Assembly: GCF_001182745.1 (NCBI RefSeq)
Contig: NZ_LN868938.1
Coordinates: forward strand, 2,046,001-2,110,000
Direction: 5' to 3'
Source of the DNA: Nocardia farcinica
Lineage (GTDB): Bacteria > Actinomycetota > Actinomycetes > Mycobacteriales > Mycobacteriaceae
DNA length: 64,000 nucleotides
The notes beneath the pieces were generated by a model. That model had not been told where the DNA came from. It was given only the letters and a program-made list of their open reading frames with translations, and did not search any database. The position numbers and the translations under genes were made by a program. Below are positions 57,425 to 64,000 of the stretch, in pieces. Positions within the stretch are counted from its first letter, which is position 1. Each line of letters opens with the position of its first letter.

Positions 57425-58375
57425 TCACCTGGCGCGTGGATGGGCCGTGGCCCAGACCTCGCGCAGTGTGCTCACGGTGACCAGGGTATAGATCTGCGTG
57501 GTCGTCACCGAGGCGTGGCCGAGCAGCTCCTGCACCACGCGCACGTCCGCACCGCCGTCGAGCAGGTGGGTGGCGAAGGAGTGCCGCAGCGTGTGCGGGG
57601 AGACGGCGGCGCCGATGCCCGCGCGTTCGGCGGCGGTCTGCAACACCTGCCACGCGCTCTGCCGCGACAGCCGCCCGCCCCGCACGTTGAGGAACAGCGC
57701 GCCGCCGGTGCCCTTGCCCGCGGCCGCCAGCACCGGCCGTCCGCGCACCAGGTAGGCGTCCACGGCGGCCAGCGCCGGACGGCCGATCGGGACGATGCGC
57801 TGTTTGCCGCCCTTGCCGCGCAACACGACCGCGCGTTCGGTGGTGTCGAGATCGTCGACGTCGAGGCCGACCATCTCCGAGATGCGCGCCCCGGTGGAGT
57901 ACAGCAGTTCCAGCAACGCCCGATCGCGCAGACCGCGCGGGCCGCCGTCCACGGCGGCGGTGTCCCCGTCCTCGGCCGGTCCCCCGCCCGCGGCCTCGAG
58001 CAGCCGCAGCACCTGGTCGTAGGGCAGCGCCTTGGGCAACCGGCGGCCGGGGGTGGGCGGTTTCACCGCATGCGCGACGTCGGTGCTGGTCATCCCCTCC
58101 GCGGCGGCGAAGCGGTGCAGCCCGCGCACCGCGATCAACGCTCGTGCCACCGAGCTGGCCGCCAACGGCGGATGATCGCCGCCGCCGGACCGCAGCGCGA
58201 CGGTGAACGCCGCGACGTCGGCCTCCCGCACCTGTTCGAGCCCGCCGATCCCGCGCTGGGTCAGGAAGTCGCGGTAGCGCCCCAGATCACGCCGGTAGGC
58301 GCCGAGGGTGTTGCGGGCCGCGCCGCGCTCCACCGCGAGATGGTCCAGGTAGGCGTCGATCTCGCGCGCGAGCAT
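57425..58375 (-). CDS. xerD: Tyrosine recombinase XerD
   Basis: The 316-residue recombinase has the N-terminal SAM-like core-binding domain ([25 protein letters not shown]) and the catalytic set: Arg in [17 protein letters not shown], Lys in [32 protein letters not shown] with the Tyr nucleophile. It resolves chromosome dimers at dif with XerC. It follows the NUDIX gene by 12 bp. The dif site is not in the window. Confidence 0.95.
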   Translation of the reverse strand: MLAREIDAYLDHLAVERGAARNTLGAYRRDLGRYRDFLTQRGIGGLEQVREADVAAFTVALRSGGGDHPPLAASSVARALIAVRGLHRFAAAEGMTSTDVAHAVKPPTPGRRLPKALPYDQVLRLLEAAGGGPAEDGDTAAVDGGPRGLRDRALLELLYSTGARISEMVGLDVDDLDTTERAVVLRGKGGKQRIVPIGRPALAAVDAYLVRGRPVLAAAGKGTGGALFLNVRGGRLSRQSAWQVLQTAAERAGIGAAVSPHTLRHSFATHLLDGGADVRVVQELLGHASVTTTQIYTLVTVSTLREVWATAHPRAR

Positions 58376-58387
58376 CCCCTGATCCTG

Positions 58388-59053
58388 TCAGTCCGCGGCC
58401 CTCTGCGCTGCCTTGCGATCCAGGAAGGTGGTCGGCCGGTCCGGCCAGGGCGCGTCGCCGGGACGTAGTTCGGTGCCGTTGGCGCGGGCCGCGGTCAGCG
58501 CGAGCACCCCGGCGACCGCGGTGGCGTTGACGATCTCTCCGGCCAGCGCCGCGCGCACCGCCTCGGCCACGGGCATGCGCACCACCTCGATGTCGGCTTC
58601 CTCGAGTTCGGGGTCCGGACGGTGCGTCGCGCTGAGCCCGCGGGCCAGGTAGACGCGCAGTGCCTCGTCGGTGAAGCCCGGCGAGAGCGCCACGTCCACC
58701 AGCACCGACCACTCCCGCGCGGCCAGCCCGGTCTCCTCGGCGAGCTCGCGCCGGGCGGCGGTGAGCGGATCCTCGCCGGGGATGTCGAGCAGCCCGGCGG
58801 GGAGTTCCAGCAGCCGCCGCCCGAGCGGGTGGCGGTACTGCCGGATGAGGATCACGTTGTCCTCGTCGTCGACCGCGGCGACCGCGACCGCCGCGTGGTG
58901 TTCGATGACCTCGCGTTCGACCACCCGGCCGCCGGGCATGGCGACCTGGTCCAGGCGCAGCGCGACGATCGCGCCGGAATACACCGTCCGGCTGGCCACG
59001 GTCTCGAAATCGTGGCTGCCCGGTGCCCCGGTCCCGCCGTCACGCTCGCTCAT
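58388..59053 (-). CDS. NUDIX hydrolase, ADP-ribose pyrophosphatase type
   Basis: The 221-residue protein has a NUDIX box at residues 87-110 (PAGLLDIPGEDPLTAARREL and AEETGL). The GLLDIPGE stretch has one extra residue before the first Glu. It matches M. tuberculosis Rv1700 by context (between pyrG and xerD). ATG 59053 follows directly on the pyrG stop (TGA-ATG). It hydrolyses ADP-ribose or a similar nucleotide sugar. Confidence 0.93.
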   Translation of the reverse strand: MSERDGGTGAPGSHDFETVASRTVYSGAIVALRLDQVAMPGGRVVEREVIEHHAAVAVAAVDDEDNVILIRQYRHPLGRRLLELPAGLLDIPGEDPLTAARRELAEETGLAAREWSVLVDVALSPGFTDEALRVYLARGLSATHRPDPELEEADIEVVRMPVAEAVRAALAGEIVNATAVAGVLALTAARANGTELRPGDAPWPDRPTTFLDRKAAQRAAD

Positions 59054-60781
<1,728 letters not shown>

Positions 60782-60851
60782 TCACAGTAACACGAAACGG
60801 GCGCCCGATTCGCACGCCACGCCCGTTAGCTGATCGATCGCCACCACCGGA

Positions 60852-61796
60852 TCAGCCGGGCAGTCCGGCCAATGTCAGCGAGCCGGCCTGCGGGCCCGTG
60901 CCGTAGCGGCCCGCGCCGCCGCCGAGCTGCTCGGTCAGCCCCAGCACGGTGGTGACCCGGCCGATCTCCCGGTCCAGATTGTCCACGGTGGTCAGCGCCG
61001 CGGCGAGCGCGGCATCGGAGCGGACGATCGCGAGCGCGCCCTGTCCGTCGGCCGCGCCGGTACGCCCGGCCAGCACGACGCCCGCCCCGCGACCGCGCAG
61101 GGCACCGGCGAAGCGGGCCACGTTCGCGCCGCGGGCGTTCTCGGCGGCCTGCGCGCCCGCACCGGTGACGACCACGGCCAGCTGGGCCGGCTGCACGGGC
61201 GTGTCACCGTAGGCGAGGAACCCGCCGCCGCGCAGCGTCTCGAGCACCAGGCTCAGCTCCTGCGGCGTCGATCGGGGCTGTCCGGTGGCGGGGTCGAGCA
61301 GCAGCACCATGCCCAGCAGGTCACCGGCCAGGCTGCCCTGGTCGACGCCGCCGGTGCGCAGCTGCGCGCCCGCCGGGATGGTGTTGGTCACCGCGGTCCG
61401 CAGCCGGTCGCCCTCGGCCGCGTCGACGAAGGCGTCGGTCAGGGCGATCCGCCCGGCGACCGCCGCGCCCGCGGTCTGCAGGCCGGTGCTCACCGCCTCC
61501 ACGTCGGCCGGGTCGGCGTCGGGCGTGGTGAAGACGAGCACCGACCGGTCGGCGAGGGTGCCGCCGAGGATCCGTCCGGCCGAGCTCGCGATGAAGCGGT
61601 CGGCGGCGTCGACCTGGTCGGTGAGCGCGCGATTGCGGGCACCGAGGTCGTCGACCTGCCGAGCCAGTTCGGTCTTGTCCGCGCGCAGGCCGGAGAGCAG
61701 ATCGGCGGCCAGGGTCTGCGAGCCGAGCACCACCCCGATCGCGAGCGCGAGGAAGATCGCCACGATCGAGATGGCGTGCTGGCGCAGTGAGATCAT
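60852..61796 (-). CDS. mctB: MctB / SteB homologue, envelope protein with N-terminal anchor
   Basis: The 314-residue protein (ATG 61796; TTG 61799 also possible) has an N-terminal membrane anchor (residues about 8-28, AISIVAIFLALAIGVVLGS), a coiled-coil ELARQVDDLGARNRALTDQVD and a periplasmic domain. In M. tuberculosis the Rv1698 homologue is called the copper transporter MctB, and in Corynebacterium the homologue SteB forms a complex with SteA at the division site. Here steA lies 13 bp upstream, which favours the SteB view. Confidence 0.9.
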   Translation of the reverse strand: MISLRQHAISIVAIFLALAIGVVLGSQTLAADLLSGLRADKTELARQVDDLGARNRALTDQVDAADRFIASSAGRILGGTLADRSVLVFTTPDADPADVEAVSTGLQTAGAAVAGRIALTDAFVDAAEGDRLRTAVTNTIPAGAQLRTGGVDQGSLAGDLLGMVLLLDPATGQPRSTPQELSLVLETLRGGGFLAYGDTPVQPAQLAVVVTGAGAQAAENARGANVARFAGALRGRGAGVVLAGRTGAADGQGALAIVRSDAALAAALTTVDNLDREIGRVTTVLGLTEQLGGGAGRYGTGPQAGSLTLAGLPG

Positions 61797-61809
61797 CAAT
61801 CGCTCCCGG

Positions 61810-63024
61810 CTATCGTTGGCCCGCGCCGACGAGATCCTGGCACCATCGCGCGAAACGGTTCCAGGTGTCCACCGCCCAGTCCAGCACCTCGGTGCCGGTG
61901 TTGGAGGCCAGCAGCACCACGATCACCGCGATCAGCGCGGCCAGCACGACCATCGCCAGCGCGACGCCGGACATGCGGTTGCGGTAGAGGGTGGCCACCG
62001 CCTTGGCGTCCATGAGTTTGGTGCCGACCTTCAGCCGGGTCAGGAAGGTGGCCGGATTGCTGTCGCGGCGGCCGCGGTCGAAGAAGTCGTCCAGCGAGGC
62101 CGCCGCACCCACGGTGACGATCAGCGCGGCGCCGTGATGCTCGGCCAGCAGCAGCGCGAGGTCGGCCGGGGCGCCCGAGGACGGGAAGGTGGTGGCGCCG
62201 ATGCCCAGGTCCTGGATGCGTTCCAGGCCCTTGGCATGTCCGTCGGTGTCGGCGGGCAGGATCACCTCGGCGCCGCACTTCATCGTGGCCGAGGTGATCT
62301 CCTCCGGGTCGCCGACGATCAGGTCGGGCCGGTACCCCTGCTTGCGCAGCGTGTCGGCACCGCGCCCGACGCCGACCATGATCGGCGCGTACTCCTTGAT
62401 GAACGGCTTGAGCCGCTTGAGGTCCTCGGCGTGATCGGGCCCGTCGGCCACCACGACCACATGCCGCTGCTTCATGTCCAGTTCCAGCTCGGGCACCCCG
62501 ATGCCGTCGATGAGCAGCGCGCTCTCGGTGCGCACGAATTCGATGGTGTTGCCCGCGAAGGCTTCGAGGTGGTCGGCGAGCCCGTTGCGCGCCTCGATCA
62601 TCCGCTCGGCGATGGCGGCTTCGGTCAGCTCGATGCCCTCGACCAGTGCCTCGGGTTCCTTCTTGGTCAGCTTGTCCGCGTAGACCACGCCGTCGTGGAT
62701 GCGGATCTTGCTGCCGTCCTTGATCTTGGTGAAGGCGTCGGAGCTGACCGTGTCCACCAGCATGATGTCGTTGGCGACAAGCACTTCCGGGCCGAGGTTG
62801 GGGTAGCGGCCGGAGATCGAGGGCGAGGTGTTGACCACCGCGACGACACCGGCTTCGACCAGCCGGTCGGCGGTGATGCGGTCCAGGTCCATTTCGTCGA
62901 CGACGGCGATGTCACCGGGGCCGACGCGCCGCAGCAGTCGCCGGGTGTTGCGATCCACCCGGGCTATCCCGGTGCGGCCGGGCAGCGTTTCGGTGTTCTT
63001 CGACAACAGGGCCGGCAACTTCAT
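61810..63024 (-). CDS. steA: SteA-family protein (thiamine-pyrophosphokinase-like domain)
   Basis: The 404-residue protein is a homologue of Rv1697/SteA: the N-terminal GIARVDRNTRRLLRRVGPGDIAVVDEMDLDRITA, a TPP-kinase-like middle with MVGVGRGADTLRKQGYRPDLIVGDPEEI and a C-terminal TM helix (residues about 355-375, LAMVVLAALIAVIVVLLAS). SteA with SteB helps septal cell-wall processing in Corynebacterium. ATG 63024. It starts the conserved housekeeping block of this strand. Confidence 0.92.
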   Translation of the reverse strand: MKLPALLSKNTETLPGRTGIARVDRNTRRLLRRVGPGDIAVVDEMDLDRITADRLVEAGVVAVVNTSPSISGRYPNLGPEVLVANDIMLVDTVSSDAFTKIKDGSKIRIHDGVVYADKLTKKEPEALVEGIELTEAAIAERMIEARNGLADHLEAFAGNTIEFVRTESALLIDGIGVPELELDMKQRHVVVVADGPDHAEDLKRLKPFIKEYAPIMVGVGRGADTLRKQGYRPDLIVGDPEEITSATMKCGAEVILPADTDGHAKGLERIQDLGIGATTFPSSGAPADLALLLAEHHGAALIVTVGAAASLDDFFDRGRRDSNPATFLTRLKVGTKLMDAKAVATLYRNRMSGVALAMVVLAALIAVIVVLLASNTGTEVLDWAVDTWNRFARWCQDLVGAGQR

Positions 63025-63495
63025 GGGGCCGATGATGGCGGCTATGTCGGGGCCCGTGGTGGAGGCGCGCCGAGCGGTGGGTCACATTCGTCACTGTGAT
63101 ATCAGCCGGAACAGGGTAATCGGCACACGCACGGCATCCACTGTTGCACTCCGGTCGCCACGCCCCCGTGTCGCGTGGGTTTCCGCATTCCGGCGCGAGT
63201 TCTCGCCGATAGCCGTTCCGCGGTTCACGACCGCATGCCCGCACGATTTCGATCAGATGACCAGTTCGAGCAACTCAGGAAGTTCCGCTATCAGCGGCGA
63301 CACCACCGCCGCGGTCGGAACTTCTGCGTGAAACCACTTGTGCCCCAGTGGTGTTCGTACCGACCGCCCCGAACTGTGGGAATCCCACAGGCACCCGGAC
63401 GGCGATCACCCACCCGGGAACAGCACGGACCGCCCCCGGGTTGTTCCCGGACACCGGCGCATCACGCCCCCGCCCCCCTCGACGAAGGACATCTC
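63025..63495. other. Intergenic region between steA and the LLM oxidoreductase
   Basis: 471 bp between divergent genes without a credible gene. One dyad, ACCACT-N8-AGTGGT (63333-63352), is visible. Nothing else stands out. Confidence 0.5.
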
Positions 63496-64000
63496 ATGGA
63501 GATCGGTGTCATCCTGCCCACCTCGACCCCCGACCCCGCCCGCCCCATCCTCGGCGACGTCCGCGCGAGCGCCCGGTTCGCCGAGGAGATCGGCCTCGAC
63601 TCGGTATGGTCCACCGATCACCTGATCGCCAGCGCGCCGATGCTCGACAGCACGGTGGTGCTGGCCACGGCGGCGGCGGTGACCGAACGGATCCGCATCG
63701 GCTACGGCGTCCTGCTGCTCGCGCTGCGCCCGGCGGCCTGGGCGGCCAAGCAGATCGCGAGCCTCCAGTACGTCTCCGGTGACCGGCTGCTGCTGGGCAT
63801 CGGCACCGGCAATCCCGCCCACGGCGACATCGGCTGGCGCGCGGCGGGCGCGTCCTTCGCCGAGCGCGGCCGCACCACCGACGCCGCGCTGCGGGTGCTG
63901 CCCGACCTGATCGCCGGACGCACCACCGCGCTGCCCGACGGCACCGAGGTCGCGCTGTCGCCCGGCGCGACCGTCCCGCCGGTACTCGTCGCCGGTGACG
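63496..64000 (+). CDS. LLM-class flavin/F420-dependent oxidoreductase, 3' end outside window
   Basis: About 168 residues are visible, starting MEIGVILPTSTPDPARPIL. The luciferase-like TIM-barrel start is clear: ARFAEEIGLDSVWSTDHLI, RIRIGYGVLLLALRPAAWAAKQIASLQYVSGDRLLLGIGTG. The pattern is that of F420-dependent or FMN-dependent LLM oxidoreductases common in mycolata. GAAGGA lies about 6 bases before ATG 63496. Substrate unknown. Confidence 0.88.
   Translation, partial: MEIGVILPTSTPDPARPILGDVRASARFAEEIGLDSVWSTDHLIASAPMLDSTVVLATAAAVTERIRIGYGVLLLALRPAAWAAKQIASLQYVSGDRLLLGIGTGNPAHGDIGWRAAGASFAERGRTTDAALRVLPDLIAGRTTALPDGTEVALSPGATVPPVLVAGD

Noticed and set aside
63338..63782. Two plus-strand frames starting in the intergenic region before the LLM gene
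   Set aside because: Out of frame with the LLM enzyme, no ribosome site, low-complexity translation.

Overview
The window is chromosomal DNA from a high-GC mycolic-acid actinomycete, most likely Nocardia or a close relative. The evidence is uniformly high GC, a long carboxylic acid reductase, an MceG-type ATPase, SteA and MctB/SteB homologues, F420/flavin-type oxidoreductases, and a right-hand block (about 51.3-63.0 kb) that keeps the mycobacterial order steA-mctB-pyrG-nudix-xerD-parA-scpA-scpB-rluB-cmk-der. No rRNA, tRNA, CRISPR array, intact insertion sequence or prophage was seen. The genus call is inference from gene content.

Left part (1-12.0 kb): a propane/phenol-type soluble di-iron monooxygenase operon of the mimABCD/prmABCD kind, all on the minus strand: large hydroxylase, reductase, small hydroxylase, coupling protein, amidohydrolase, DUF59 protein, zinc alcohol dehydrogenase, dedicated GroEL, an ABM-fold protein and an FAD-linked oxidase cut by the window edge. 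The genes are tightly packed, with several 4-bp stop/start overlaps. A divergent GAF/Fis-type regulator (MimR-like) faces the operon. Its AAA+ module has lost the Walker A lysine and the GAFTGA loop. Two matching 17-bp palindromes and a third dyad lie between regulator and operon.

12.3-18.4 kb: a probable small-molecule catabolic unit (opine-dehydrogenase-like enzyme, 3-hydroxyacyl-CoA-dehydrogenase-like enzyme, MHS-type transporter) under a divergent double Lrp/AsnC regulator, ended by a perfect 40-bp palindrome, then a VOC/PadR gene pair. 18.6-27.7 kb: a small secreted protein, a decayed metE remnant, a LuxR-type regulator, an HDAC-like deacetylase, a mycofactocin-type SDR, two XRE regulators (one facing a 97-residue protein of unknown role), an alpha/beta hydrolase with a KstR-like box, a flavoprotein and a VOC dioxygenase-like protein.

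27.8-32.3 kb: three proteases of different catalytic classes (subtilisin-like, trypsin-like, HExxHxxGxxH metalloprotease) in one apparent operon, none with a visible signal peptide, preceded by a 7-3-7 palindrome; then a PAS-ANTAR regulator and a PaaI thioesterase. This cluster is the best candidate here for an undescribed system. 32.3-46.9 kb: MocR regulator, DUF2236 protein, PPOX protein, ThiI, lipoprotein, MscS channel, PucR regulator, MceG-like ATPase, SigK-like sigma factor, a TerD domain fused to a PD-(D/E)XK-like nuclease domain, an M3 oligopeptidase and a small membrane protein. 46.9-51.2 kb: carboxylic acid reductase and an acyl-ACP thioesterase-like protein. 51.3-63.0 kb: the conserved housekeeping block listed above, much of it translationally coupled. 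The window ends inside an LLM-class oxidoreductase.
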